A stretch of 64,000 nt of DNA from Psychromonas sp. MME1 (lineage in GTDB: Bacteria > Pseudomonadota > Gammaproteobacteria > Enterobacterales > Psychromonadaceae): assembly GCF_041080865.1 (NCBI RefSeq), contig NZ_CP160906.1:2790001-2854000 (forward strand), written 5' to 3'. Of this stretch, positions 28,244-37,201 are shown piece after piece; position 1 is the first letter of the stretch, and the number at the start of each line of letters is the position of its first letter. A program made the translations under genes and the position numbers. The notes under the pieces were generated by a model. The model was not told the DNA's origin. It saw only the letters and a program-made list of their open reading frames with translations, and did not search any database.

Positions 28244-28921
28244 ATGAGTAAATTAAAAGATTGGCCACAACAAGAAAGACCACGAGAAAAACTACTCGCA
28301 CAGGGCACTGACGCGCTTTCTGATGCAGAATTGCTCGCTATTTTTCTAAGAACAGGCTGCAAAGGAACGGACGTGGTGACGCTTGCTCGCCACTTAATTA
28401 GTGAATTTGGCTCGCTACATGCCCTTTTTGGCGCATCGGAATCTCACTTCTGCGCTAAAAAGGGGCTAGGAAAAGCCAAATATGTGCAATTGCAAGCCGT
28501 ATTAGAAATGTCTCGCCGTTACTTACAGGAGCCGCTACAAAATGGCCAGCCATTAACGAGTGCCGCACAAACCAAATCATTTTTACAAGCTAAGATGCAC
28601 CATTTACCCTACGAAGTGTTTGCTGCGCTATTGCTCGATAGTCAACATCGCATTATCCGTTTCCATGAGTTTTTCTTTGGTTCCATTGATAGTGCAACGG
28701 TTCATACTCGTGTTATCGCACAAAAAGTATTAGCAGATAATGCCGCCGCCATTATTTTGGTACATAACCATCCATCGGGAGATCCAACAGCCAGTATTGC
28801 CGATAGAAAAATCACTGAAAAAATCATATCTGCAATGCAACTGATCGATGTGCGCGTTTTAGATCATTTCATTATTGGGTATAAAAAATGTACCTCTTTT
28901 GCTGAAAATGGATGGATTTAA
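28244..28921 (+). CDS. radC: RadC-family JAB/MPN domain protein
   Basis: The 225-residue protein has an N-terminal helix-hairpin-helix region (RTGCKGTDVVTLARHL and KGLGKAKYVQLQAV) and a C-terminal metal-binding JAB domain with HNHPSGDPTASIADRKITEK. The gene is historically linked to DNA repair, but its actual function is unsettled. It is divergent from coaBC and upstream of rpmB, the usual gammaproteobacterial order. Confidence 0.94.
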   Translation: MSKLKDWPQQERPREKLLAQGTDALSDAELLAIFLRTGCKGTDVVTLARHLISEFGSLHALFGASESHFCAKKGLGKAKYVQLQAVLEMSRRYLQEPLQNGQPLTSAAQTKSFLQAKMHHLPYEVFAALLLDSQHRIIRFHEFFFGSIDSATVHTRVIAQKVLADNAAAIILVHNHPSGDPTASIADRKITEKIISAMQLIDVRVLDHFIIGYKKCTSFAENGWI

Positions 28922-28941
28922 CGCTTAAATTCACACTTTTG

Positions 28942-28970
28942 TTGATCTTTCATACGTATTCATGTATAAA
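28942..28970 (+). promoter_or_regulatory. Sigma70-type promoter for rpmB-rpmG
   Basis: TTGATC at 28942-28947 and TATAAA at 28965-28970 are separated by 17 bp. A leader of about 80 bases with a small CGCCTTTGGCG hairpin runs to the rpmB start. Confidence 0.6.
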
Positions 28971-29057
28971 ATGCGCCCTCGACGCCTTTGGCGACGGCTA
29001 AAAAAGGTGTTCGACTATTTTGCTCGAGTAAAATTTATTATTTTGGAGAATTACGAC

Positions 29058-29294
29058 ATGTCTAGAGTATGTCAAGTTACAGGCAAGCGTCCAGCTGTTG
29101 GTAACAATGTATCACACGCAAAGAACCACACACGACGTCGTTTTTTACCTAACCTACAAACACACCGTTTTTGGGTTGAGAGTGAAAACCGTTTTGTTAA
29201 ATTACGCCTAACCACTAAAGGTATGCGTATCATCGATAAAAAAGGTATTGATGCAGTATTAGCTGATATCCGTGCCAATGGTGAAAAAGTTTAA
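29058..29294 (+). CDS. rpmB: 50S ribosomal protein L28
   Basis: The product is 78 residues, the family length, starting [12 protein letters not shown] with [15 protein letters not shown] following. The ATG at 29058 has a GGAG site 9 bases upstream; the longer frame from 28962 runs back through the promoter and is rejected. L28 binds 23S rRNA in the large subunit. It is followed 11 bases later by rpmG, as in most proteobacteria. Confidence 0.97.
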   Translation: MSRVCQVTGKRPAVGNNVSHAKNHTRRRFLPNLQTHRFWVESENRFVKLRLTTKGMRIIDKKGIDAVLADIRANGEKV

Positions 29295-29305
29295 GGAGCT
29301 TTAAA

Positions 29306-29461
29306 ATGCGTGATAAAATTCGTTTAAATTCAAGTGCTGGTACTGGCCATTTTTATACTACTGATAAAAATAAAAAGACGATGCCTGAAAAGTTTGAAAT
29401 CAAAAAATTTGACCCTGTTGTACGTAAGCACGTTATGTACAAAGAAGGCAAAATCAAGTAA
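29306..29461 (+). CDS. rpmG: 50S ribosomal protein L33
   Basis: This is a 51-residue protein starting [19 protein letters not shown] and ending with the typical [17 protein letters not shown] segment. AAGGAG precedes the ATG. It has no CXXC zinc motifs, so it is the zinc-independent form of L33. It ends 18 bases before a strong terminator. Confidence 0.97.
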   Translation: MRDKIRLNSSAGTGHFYTTDKNKKTMPEKFEIKKFDPVVRKHVMYKEGKIK

Positions 29462-29479
29462 TTTTGATTTTATCTAATA

Positions 29480-29507
29480 AAAACCCAGTTTATACTGGGT
29501 TTTTTTA
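29480..29507 (+). terminator. Rho-independent terminator of rpmB-rpmG
   Basis: AAACCCAG pairs with CTGGGTTT around a TTTATA loop, followed by a run of T. Confidence 0.88.
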
Positions 29508-29538
29508 TGCCTGCTAAAAATGAAAAAGGATAAATAAT

Positions 29539-29988
29539 ATGCGTTTATCACGTAAAGGTTGGAACAATGTACTTATCTTTGCCGTTTTCACTATTATTTT
29601 TATCTTCAATTTTGGCCATAAATTAACCGCGAATAAAAAACCAGTCGCGTTATCCATCATCGACAAAAATCTTACCCTTGTCGAAATCAAAACCCCGGAT
29701 TTTAGAGTAACCCGTGTCGGACGCAGTTGGCAGAGTCAGCCTAATTTAGGGTTATCGGCAAAGCAACTGGCAACATTAGTGAACAATTGGCAACAGTTAA
29801 CGCTCAATCCACATGAGCCAATCCCCCTCGGCTCACACCCATACACCATCTTGATTTATAGTGCAGATAGAGAGGAACCTATTACGGTTAATCTGATCCA
29901 ACAGGGTGATGATTACGTATTACAAACTGAGTCAAATCATGCGCTATTTTTAAATGCACAGCAGCTGCCTTTATTACTTGGTCGTTAA
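29539..29988 (+). CDS. Conserved hypothetical membrane-anchored protein upstream of mutM
   Basis: The 149-residue protein has one N-terminal hydrophobic helix (residues about 10-27, VLIFAVFTIIFIFNFGH) and a soluble remainder that should face the periplasm. I do not recognise a named domain. The position between rpmG and mutM suggests a lineage-conserved gene. It begins shortly after the rpmG terminator and lies 31 bases before mutM, so the two may be cotranscribed. Confidence 0.65.
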   Translation: MRLSRKGWNNVLIFAVFTIIFIFNFGHKLTANKKPVALSIIDKNLTLVEIKTPDFRVTRVGRSWQSQPNLGLSAKQLATLVNNWQQLTLNPHEPIPLGSHPYTILIYSADREEPITVNLIQQGDDYVLQTESNHALFLNAQQLPLLLGR

Positions 29989-30019
29989 CCCCGACAGCTA
30001 GCCTAAACAGAGTATTTAT

Positions 30020-30832
30020 ATGCCCGAATTACCAGAAGTTGAAACCAGCCGTCGAGGTATCAGCCCGCATCTTATTAATAAAGAGATAAAAGGGCTTACT
30101 CTGCGACATACACAGTTGCGCTGGAAGATCCCCGAAGACCTGTTAAGCCATATTAATAGAGAGCGGCTAATCAGCATTGACCGCCGAGCTAAGTATCTAT
30201 TACTTAATTTTGCTACTGGTACTGTATTAATTCACCTAGGCATGTCAGGCAGTTTGCGAATTTGCCCTTTAAATAGCCACGCACAAAAACACGACCATGT
30301 TGATTTCATCTTTTCTGATTGCCTCTTACGCTACACCGATCCTCGTCGATTTGGAGCAATACTGTGGTTAGGTAAAACGCCACAAGACTCTCCACTACTT
30401 AATCAACTAGGTCCAGAGCCACTTGATGATGATTTCAATGCAAGCTACCTATATCGCAACGCAGAGAAGCGTAAACTGCCCGTTAAGCAATTTATTATGG
30501 ATCAGAAGGTGGTAACGGGTGTAGGAAACATATACGCCTCAGAGGCGCTATTTAGAGCCGCTATTAATCCAGCTCGTAGTGCAGGTAATATATCGCAAAA
30601 ACGCTATGCACTACTGGTCGAGGCAATTAAGGATATTTTACACAAAGCGATTCAACAGGGTGGAACAACCCTAAAAGATTTTGTCGGTGGGGATGGTAAG
30701 CCCGGCTATTTCCAGCAAACATTACAAGTTTATGGCAAAAGTGGAGAACAATGCCCACATTGTAAAACGCCACTTAAAAGCATTAAACTTGCGGCAAGAA
30801 ATAGTGTTTATTGCCCTAAATGCCAGCGCTAA
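30020..30832 (+). CDS. mutM: Formamidopyrimidine-DNA glycosylase (Fpg/MutM)
   Basis: The 270-residue base-excision repair enzyme starts MPELPEVE, giving catalytic Pro2 and Glu3 after Met removal. It carries the TGVGNIYASEALFRA helix-two-turn-helix region and a C-terminal zinc finger with Cys245, Cys248, Cys265 and Cys268. It removes 8-oxoguanine and formamidopyrimidines from DNA. Length and motifs are normal. Confidence 0.97.
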   Translation: MPELPEVETSRRGISPHLINKEIKGLTLRHTQLRWKIPEDLLSHINRERLISIDRRAKYLLLNFATGTVLIHLGMSGSLRICPLNSHAQKHDHVDFIFSDCLLRYTDPRRFGAILWLGKTPQDSPLLNQLGPEPLDDDFNASYLYRNAEKRKLPVKQFIMDQKVVTGVGNIYASEALFRAAINPARSAGNISQKRYALLVEAIKDILHKAIQQGGTTLKDFVGGDGKPGYFQQTLQVYGKSGEQCPHCKTPLKSIKLAARNSVYCPKCQR

Positions 30833-30860
30833 ATCCACAAGCATTTAGCGATAGAAACCA

Positions 30861-31274
30861 TTACATATTGGCTTCATTTGGCTGGGCAAGCCAACGTTTT
30901 GCTGCAACCATATTGTCAAACATTTGAATTTTGACACCCGCTTCCCGATATAGCTTCTCGAGTTGCTTAGAAATAAGCAAGGAACCAATCGGGTTAATCA
31001 GCACGATAGCAGAACGATCTAGCCCTTTGGTTTTTTTCCAAAGATTTACCTCCGTTAATTTTTGTGCTGCATCGGGCGTAAACAAACTTTCTTCGTGAAG
31101 AATAATAATCTGATCCCACACCCCGACGTTCACAGCCAGCCACTCGACAGAATTGCATAGATCAGCATGGTAATGGGTTATCAATTCAAGATTAAAGGGA
31201 CCTTTGGCATCAATAATCAAAGTATTGCTATCAATATCAATGTTATATGTTCCGTGCTCTCTATATTTATCCAT
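30861..31274 (-). CDS. Hypothetical protein, STAS/SpoIIAA-like fold suspected
   Basis: This 137-residue soluble protein has an alternating beta/alpha pattern: an N-terminal NTLIIDAKGPFNLELI strand-helix, a central DQIIILHEESLFTPDA segment and a late SAIVLINPIGSLLISKQLEKLY unit, ending RWLAQ. The layout resembles SpoIIAA/STAS-like domains but no diagnostic motif is visible. It is convergent with mutM and follows malZ on the same strand after a gap of about 45 bases. Confidence 0.5.
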   Translation of the reverse strand: MDKYREHGTYNIDIDSNTLIIDAKGPFNLELITHYHADLCNSVEWLAVNVGVWDQIIILHEESLFTPDAAQKLTEVNLWKKTKGLDRSAIVLINPIGSLLISKQLEKLYREAGVKIQMFDNMVAAKRWLAQPNEANM

Positions 31275-31318
31275 TTCAAGAGATACTCATATTATTTATA
31301 CATTAGACCTCATAAACG

Positions 31319-33181
31319 TTAGCACAATTTAAGTAACATGCCCTGCTTCGCCGCAATTTCAATCGATATACTCCCCTCTTGTAACCGCCATTGCGCATCG
31401 CTTAGTTGATCCTCTAATACGCCAGACTCAATATCCAATTGCCACAGTGGCAGATCAATTAACAGCTCATGATCGCCATTATTAATTAAGCAGATATAAC
31501 ATTGTTTCTGGGTAAATCGAGCGAAAGCAAAGGAGCGCCCCTGAACATTTAACCAATGAAAGTTACCGGATTGCAACGCTGTTGCCGATTTTCTTATTGC
31601 AATAAGCTTCTGTACAAATAAAAATGTTTGTAGCTTGCCGTCAGACTCAACTCTATCCCATGGAAAACAACGCCTATTATCGGGATCTCGACCGCCCTGT
31701 AAGGCAACTTCAGTACCATAATAAATACAGGGGGTTCCCACATAGGCAAACAGCATCAACAAGGCTAAATGCAGTGTTTCGATATCCTCATTTAGCATCG
31801 TTAAAAAACGCATCGTGTCATGGCTATCGAGCTGGTTAAATTGAGAAAGTTGATTTAACCAGGGTATTTTCCCGCGCGCTTCATTGAGCCATTCAACTAA
31901 CTCTTGAGCATCAATTTGACAAGGTTGATAAGCAATATCTTGTTGTGCAAAAAAAGCGCGAATAGGGTGAGCAAAGCCATAATAGTTCATTGCGCCATCT
32001 TCTTGATCGCCCTGTAACCATTGTGATGCTTCGCTAAAATGTTCTCCCAACACGTAACAATTTTGATTGACCGATTTAGCGGCGTTACGAAATTCACGAA
32101 CATAGTGAGCATTATTAAATGCTCCCTCACCTTCCCCTAGCATGTGGATAACATCAAAGCGCCAAGCGTCAATATTATAGGGAGGACGTAACCAATGCTT
32201 AATAACCGCATCATCACCAGCATAGATATAATCACGAACATGAGGATTGGAGAAATTCAATTTAGGTAAGGTTGCGATACCATTCCAGCCAACGTACTGC
32301 GTTGTGTCACCTTCAAACTGATAATAGTCACGATAAGGCGATGCTGGATTTGCATAAGCCCCCTCCTCATGCGTAAGCGAATTGCGTTTGTACATATCAA
32401 ACCAAGGATGATCAACAGAAGTATGGTTGAATACTGCATCTAGCATGATCTTCATATCACGCCCATGCAGATCCTCCACCATTGTAGCGAATAACTTATT
32501 TGTTCCTAAATGAGAGTCTACATTGAGGTAATCGACCGTGTCATACTTATGATTACTAGGCGCACTAAAAATGGGATTTAAATAGAGTGCAGTGACACCT
32601 AGCTCTTGGAGGTAATCCAGTTTGTTATAAATCCCCTGCAGATCGCCACCAAAAAACTCACAAGCACCGTTTTTGCCATGCTCAGAAACAGCATCGCCCC
32701 ACGCTTTTTTTATCGTCGGGCGTAGATCGCCACGTAAACAATATTCACCAGATTGTACGCTAATACTACTATCACCGATGGCAAAACGATCGGGAAAAAT
32801 TTGATAAAAAACCTGCTCTTTAACCCATCCCGGGGGCTGATCTGTTCGATTATACTTAAAATGCCGTTCTCTACCCGATATACGCGATGTAATACCGCAG
32901 CCGTCTAACCACCATTGACGATTATTCTGTAACATTTTAAAAGCATAAAAAGTTGTTTCTTTATCCTTATTAATAGGCAACTTAGCTGACCAATATTGCA
33001 ACTTTTTAGTGCACCGAACAGGTTTCATCGGAATCAGTTTTTCTTCATTATCAGGTTCACAACGGATAAATAACTGAGAGATATCGATATCATTTGCAAC
33101 GGCAACGGTCACCTTCAATACGTCACCCGATTGTACTAACCAAGCACTGTCTTGACCATGATAAATAAAAGGTATGTTCAT
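31319..33181 (-). CDS. malZ: Maltodextrin glucosidase-like GH13 enzyme (MalZ type)
   Basis: The product is 620 residues from the ATG at 33181; a TTG at 33205 is in frame but lacks a better site. The N-terminal beta domain (about 1-125) is followed by the GH13 barrel with region I DAVFNH, region II AWRFDVIH carrying the nucleophile Asp, region III LGEHFSEA with the acid/base Glu, and region IV FNQLDSHD. The stretch EHFSEASQWLQGDQEDGAMN closely resembles E. coli MalZ. It should release glucose from short maltodextrins in the cytoplasm. Neopullulanase or cyclomaltodextrinase is the alternative. No other maltose genes are nearby. Confidence 0.85.
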   Translation of the reverse strand: MNIPFIYHGQDSAWLVQSGDVLKVTVAVANDIDISQLFIRCEPDNEEKLIPMKPVRCTKKLQYWSAKLPINKDKETTFYAFKMLQNNRQWWLDGCGITSRISGRERHFKYNRTDQPPGWVKEQVFYQIFPDRFAIGDSSISVQSGEYCLRGDLRPTIKKAWGDAVSEHGKNGACEFFGGDLQGIYNKLDYLQELGVTALYLNPIFSAPSNHKYDTVDYLNVDSHLGTNKLFATMVEDLHGRDMKIMLDAVFNHTSVDHPWFDMYKRNSLTHEEGAYANPASPYRDYYQFEGDTTQYVGWNGIATLPKLNFSNPHVRDYIYAGDDAVIKHWLRPPYNIDAWRFDVIHMLGEGEGAFNNAHYVREFRNAAKSVNQNCYVLGEHFSEASQWLQGDQEDGAMNYYGFAHPIRAFFAQQDIAYQPCQIDAQELVEWLNEARGKIPWLNQLSQFNQLDSHDTMRFLTMLNEDIETLHLALLMLFAYVGTPCIYYGTEVALQGGRDPDNRRCFPWDRVESDGKLQTFLFVQKLIAIRKSATALQSGNFHWLNVQGRSFAFARFTQKQCYICLINNGDHELLIDLPLWQLDIESGVLEDQLSDAQWRLQEGSISIEIAAKQGMLLKLC

Positions 33182-33364
33182 TAATAGAATTCTCTTTATG
33201 CTCAACTTATATCAATTAATTTAGCACTAAACAAAGAAAGTAAGGAAGTACTTTTACTCGATAGCAATGCGCAACTCACAACATAAACTCTCCGAAGTCA
33301 CTCATAATAAGTAAAAGAGGAAAGTAGCACGATCATCTATATAGCCCATCATTGCGAGGCAAAG

Positions 33365-33845
33365 TTAATTGTTTTGATGCTTTAAAAGTGCTTCTTTAAC
33401 ACATTGCGGAGCAAGTTCATCAATATTACCGCCATGCTTATAGACTTCTTTGACAACGGTTGAAGAGATAAACCCCGTGTGACAATTGGCAGCCAAGAGG
33501 ATAGTTTCTAATTGAGGGTTTAAGGTGCGGTTCACCTGTGAAAGTTGAATTTCATAATCGGCATCACTCGCTCCACGAATACCTCGGATTAAAGCCTCTG
33601 CATTATGCTCATTGGCAAATTCAGCAAGCAATCCAGAAAAGGGAATGACATCGATTCCCTTGATATCAGCGGTTGCCAGCGCGACTAACTCGCACCGTTC
33701 AGTTAAACTCAACAGCGGTTTTTTACTGGTATTGATAGCTACGGCAATGATCACTCGATCCGCTAAACGACTCGCTCGGCAAATAAGATCAAGGTGACCA
33801 TTGGTTATAGGATCAAAGAAGAACGGGAAAAATGACCGTTTTCAC
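33365..33845 (-). CDS. coaD: Phosphopantetheine adenylyltransferase, N-terminal frame disrupted
   Basis: The main frame (33365-33754) holds most of CoaD (RGASDADYEIQLSQVNR, FISSTVVKEV) but lacks the start. The upstream minus-strand sequence continues in the same frame through FDPITNGHLDLICRASRLADR, which contains the nucleotide-binding NGH motif. Another frame starts at GTG 33845 and encodes MKTVIFP. The join lies in GTTCTTCTTT at about 33809-33818, where 10 bases stand in place of the 9 needed for the expected GSF. With one base fewer the product is 159 residues, the E. coli length. CoaD is essential, so sequence error is likely, although more than one base may be wrong. Confidence 0.82.
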
Positions 33846-33847
33846 TG

Positions 33848-34081
33848 TTATTTTACCACCGCATCATTGATTGCTTTTAAATCATCACGCGCTGATTCAG
33901 CATTCCAATACAGGGTATACCAAGGCTCAGGGTGATCCGCGGAGCGTAAGCTTTGCTTCGGAAATTCAATGGATAAGTAGTTATCATCAAAGGAATAAAC
34001 GGAAGCACCAATTTTAACATCGCTAGCAATCCAAAATATAATTAGGGCAACAAGCGGGTAAACAAATAATATCTTAAACAT
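33848..34081 (-). CDS. Small hypothetical exported or membrane-anchored protein
   Basis: This 77-residue protein starts with a hydrophobic stretch (MFKILFVYPLVALIIFWIAS) that could be a signal peptide or anchor, followed by a polar part containing PEPWYTLYWNAESARDDL. I do not recognise a family. It ends 2 bases before the coaD start and follows cyaY on the same strand, so cyaY, this gene and coaD may be cotranscribed. Confidence 0.55.
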   Translation of the reverse strand: MFKILFVYPLVALIIFWIASDVKIGASVYSFDDNYLSIEFPKQSLRSADHPEPWYTLYWNAESARDDLKAINDAVVK

Positions 34082-34112
34082 AAATAACCTATTAATTTAA
34101 ATATAAAAAATA

Positions 34113-34427
34113 TTAGCTAAAGCTAACCGTCTCTTTTGACTGCTTAAAAATAGCCGCAGATAAAAAACTCAAAAACTCTTCACCGCTGCGATCATCAATC
34201 CATTGACCATCAATATAGTTGTAATGATGGCCATTTTCTAATGTAGCTAACCAAACCTGATGCAATGGCTGCTGACGATTAATAATCAGCTTAGATCTAT
34301 TTTCAAACTCCAGCGTTAATAGACCACCATTTTGGTCATAATCAATATCGGCACCAGACTCTTCGATCTTATCTTCAATTTTTCGGTAAAGCTGATCTGC
34401 AATTTCTTGAAATTCGCTATCATTCAT
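34113..34427 (-). CDS. cyaY: Iron-sulfur cluster assembly protein CyaY (frataxin)
   Basis: The product is 104 residues with acidic helix 1 (MNDSEFQEIADQLYRKIEDK) followed by the frataxin strands LTLEFENRSKLIINRQQPLHQVWLA. Acidic residues on helix 1 bind iron in this family. The ATG at 34427 follows AAAGGG at a good distance; the longer frame to 34517 is rejected. It is divergent from lptM-lysA-dapF, the standard arrangement. Confidence 0.94.
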   Translation of the reverse strand: MNDSEFQEIADQLYRKIEDKIEESGADIDYDQNGGLLTLEFENRSKLIINRQQPLHQVWLATLENGHHYNYIDGQWIDDRSGEEFLSFLSAAIFKQSKETVSFS

Positions 34428-34562
34428 ATACTGCCCTTTGCTTTTATACAATGAAATGAGATTATACCTGTAAAGAAGTGAGATAATAATGGAAAATGTA
34501 CAATTTGGCACCCTCAAATAGCTTGCCTACCGTACAATAAAAACAATAAACTAGGATAAGAG

Positions 34563-34739
34563 ATGAAAAACGCTAAATTATTAATAATGATGTCTATTCT
34601 TTCTTTTTCAATCGCTGCCTGTGGAATGAAGGGGCCACTTTATCAAGCCCCTGCTAGTGACACAAAAGAAGCAGCAAAAGAAACACAATTACCACGACAA
34701 GAAAACACAGATATCGACAATGAAGCGAATAACAGCTAG
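34563..34739 (+). CDS. lptM: LptM (YifL)-like small lipoprotein
   Basis: This is a 58-residue lipoprotein with signal peptide and lipobox SIAAC, followed by the hallmark GMKGPLYQAP. LptM (formerly YifL) helps oxidative maturation of the LptDE lipopolysaccharide translocon. The tail is acidic and Gln-rich. Its position between divergent cyaY and lysA-dapF matches other gammaproteobacteria. Confidence 0.92.
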   Translation: MKNAKLLIMMSILSFSIAACGMKGPLYQAPASDTKEAAKETQLPRQENTDIDNEANNS

Positions 34740-34828
34740 AGATAAATCACACAAGCGATAGCATTAATAACGATGACATTTGCCTATCACGACGTTTAAT
34801 AACATTTAGAATGACAAAGGAGTTGAAA

Positions 34829-36093
34829 TTGGATCACTTTAATTATCAAGATGATGGTCGCCTTTTTGCTGAAGGAATTGCTGTTGAAGAAATTGTAAAA
34901 AAATCGGGCACACCGGTTTACGTCTATTCACGAGCCACCATTGAACGTCATTGGAATGCATTTAGTCAAGCGGCTGGTGATTATCCTCATCTTATCTGTT
35001 ACGCGGTTAAAGCTAACTCGAATTTAGGCGTGCTAAACTTAATGGCACGTTTAGGTTCGGGATTTGACATTGTCTCGGTAGGTGAGTTATTACGCGTGAT
35101 CCACCCGGTGGTGACCCCACTAAAGTTGTTTTTTCAGGTGTAGGTAAAACCGAAGTTGAAATAGCCACGGCATTACAAGCGAATATTCACTGTTTTAATA
35201 TTGAATCGATTTCTGAACTGTATCGTATCAACGCCGTAGCCGAAAGTTTACAGAAGAAAGCCCCGATCTCAATTCGTATTAATCCCAACATTGATGCAGG
35301 CACACATCCCTACATATCAACGGGCCTTAAAGAGAACAAATTTGGCATTGATATCGAACAGGCTAGTACTGTCTATCATTTAGCTAATGAACTTGAGTTT
35401 ATTGAGGTCAAAGGGGTCGATTGTCATATCGGTTCACAATTAACCGAGATAGAACCTTTTCTTGAAGCTTTAGATAAACTGCTTATTTTGATTGATGAAT
35501 TAGCGGAACAAGGAATTACGATTGCACACCTTGATCTAGGCGGTGGCTTAGGCGTACCTTACGATAAAGAAACACCTCCCGAACCAAGTCAATACATGAA
35601 AGCCATTGTTGCGAAAATGGGCTCACGTAAATTGAAGCTTATTTTTGAACCCGGTCGTGCAATCATGGCAAATGCGGGGATGTTGATAACTAAAGTTGAA
35701 TTCTTAAAAATCAATAGCCATAAAAGCTTTGCCATTGTCGATGCGGCGATGAATGACCTGATCCGTCCAGCATTATATAGCGCCTGGCAAAATATTATTC
35801 CACTGAATAACACCTTTGTAGATTCAGAATTACGCCCATCACGTCGCTATGATGTCGTTGGCCCAATTTGTGAAACGGGCGACTTTTTAGGTAAAGATCG
35901 TCAGCTAGCAATCGCCGAAGGTGATTATCTGGCGGTACGCAGTGCCGGAGCCTATGGTTCAACAATGAGCTCAAACTACAACTCTCGCTGCCGCCCAGCC
36001 GAAGTGATTATTGATGGGGAAAAAGCTTTTGTCGTACGTGAACGTGAAGAGCATCGAGATCTGTGGCGTGGTGAGCATGTATTACCCAAATAA
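34829..36093 (+). CDS. lysA: Diaminopimelate decarboxylase, frameshifted
   Basis: Two open frames, 34811-35143 and from about 35107 to 36093, make one LysA of about 421 residues. The PLP-lysine motif CYAVKANSNLG is in the first part, and the second has HIGSQLTE, GGGLGVPY, EPGRAIMANAG and the CETGDFLG active-site motif. The break is in CCACCCGG at 35101-35108, where one missing base would give the expected GGDPTKVVFSGVGK reading. The start is taken as TTG at 34829 because AAGGAG lies 6 bases upstream and MDHFNYQ then fits the family start; an ATG at 34811 precedes that site. LysA makes lysine from meso-diaminopimelate. Confidence 0.88.
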
Positions 36094-36148
36094 CCATTAA
36101 CGTAGCCGTCTTTTATTTTACATGCTTTACATTTAACAACGAGAAATG

Positions 36149-36976
36149 ATGAATATTCAATTTTCAAAAATGCACGGATTAGGCAATGACTTCATGGTCA
36201 TTGATAACGTCACACAAAATGTTTTTATCTCAAAAGAGGCGATCAAGCGACTAGCTGATCGTCATTTTGGCATTGGTTTTGACCAATTATTAATGATTGA
36301 ACCGCCCTACGATCCTGAAATGGACTTCCATTACCGCATCTTTAATGCTGACGGTAGTGAGGTAGAACAGTGCGGGAATGGGGCGCGATGCTTTGCGCGT
36401 TTTGTGAAAATGAAGGGGTTAACTCATAAGCGTGTGATCAATGTCAGTACGGCAAATGGTAAAATTCAACTCAAAATAGAGCAGGATGGCAATATTACCG
36501 TCGATATGGGCAAGCCCATTCTTGAGCCAGCTAAAATCCCCTTTATCGCTAAAAAAGAGGAGAAAACCTATATCTTACGCGTCGAAGACCATACGGTAAT
36601 GTGCGGTGCAGTCTCTATGGGCAATCCACATTGTGTCGTGTTAGTCGATGATATCGATACGGCGCCCGTTGATACTTTAGGGCCATTACTAGAAAATCAT
36701 GAACGTTTTCCAAATAGGGTAAATGTTGGCTTTTTAGAAATAAAGCGTCGAGATTATGCCCGTTTACGCGTTTGGGAACGCGGTGTGGGCGAAACAATGG
36801 CATGTGGAACGGGGGCTTGTGCGGCTGCGGTAATTGGGCAACTACAAAATAAACTCGATACCCATTGCACCATTTCCTTACCCGGTGGTGAACTACGCTT
36901 TTTTTGGCAACCAGGACAATCAGTGAGAATGACAGGCCCTGCTGAATTTGTTTATGATGGACAAATTAATATTTAA
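36149..36976 (+). CDS. dapF: Diaminopimelate epimerase
   Basis: The product is about 275 residues. The two catalytic cysteines lie in EQCGNGARC and [12 protein letters not shown]. The N-terminus [15 protein letters not shown] is typical. It converts LL- to meso-diaminopimelate for lysine and peptidoglycan. Two ATGs stand in tandem (36146 and 36149); the second is better spaced from GAG. It lies 52 bases after lysA. The DUF484 gene often found between dapF and xerC is missing here. Confidence 0.95.
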   Translation: MNIQFSKMHGLGNDFMVIDNVTQNVFISKEAIKRLADRHFGIGFDQLLMIEPPYDPEMDFHYRIFNADGSEVEQCGNGARCFARFVKMKGLTHKRVINVSTANGKIQLKIEQDGNITVDMGKPILEPAKIPFIAKKEEKTYILRVEDHTVMCGAVSMGNPHCVVLVDDIDTAPVDTLGPLLENHERFPNRVNVGFLEIKRRDYARLRVWERGVGETMACGTGACAAAVIGQLQNKLDTHCTISLPGGELRFFWQPGQSVRMTGPAEFVYDGQINI

Positions 36977-37011
36977 AGCGACTTTTAACGTGTTGCTTTG
37001 CAACACGTTTT

Positions 37012-37173
37012 ATACCAATCGGATTAAGTGTGTAATCTAAATTTTGCGCAGGAAAAATTGATTAATTTGAGGCGTAAGTTGACACAAATGGTTGTTCCCT
37101 TTGCGAAACTTACAACAAAAAAGTAAGTTATTTTAACCAGTAAAATAAATCTGCTATTTATTCTGATTGGTAT
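37012..37173. repeat. 162-bp hairpin-forming interspersed element, diverged copy 2
   Basis: It has the same length and order of blocks as copies 1 and 3, but diverged. Ends are ATACCAATCGGATTAA and TTCTGATTGGTAT. Internal arms read GTAAGTT at 37074-37080 and AACTTAC at 37107-37113 where copy 1 has GTAATTT and AAATTAC, so pairing is kept. It fills most of the dapF-xerC gap and ends 28 bases before the xerC ATG. Confidence 0.85.
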
Positions 37174-37201
37174 TATTTTACAAATTGTATTGAGCAAAGC
37201 T

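Noticed and set aside
28962-29057. N-terminal extension of rpmB
   Set aside because: The stretch overlaps the -10 element and lacks a ribosome-binding site. L28 is 78 residues in the family, matching the ATG at 29058.
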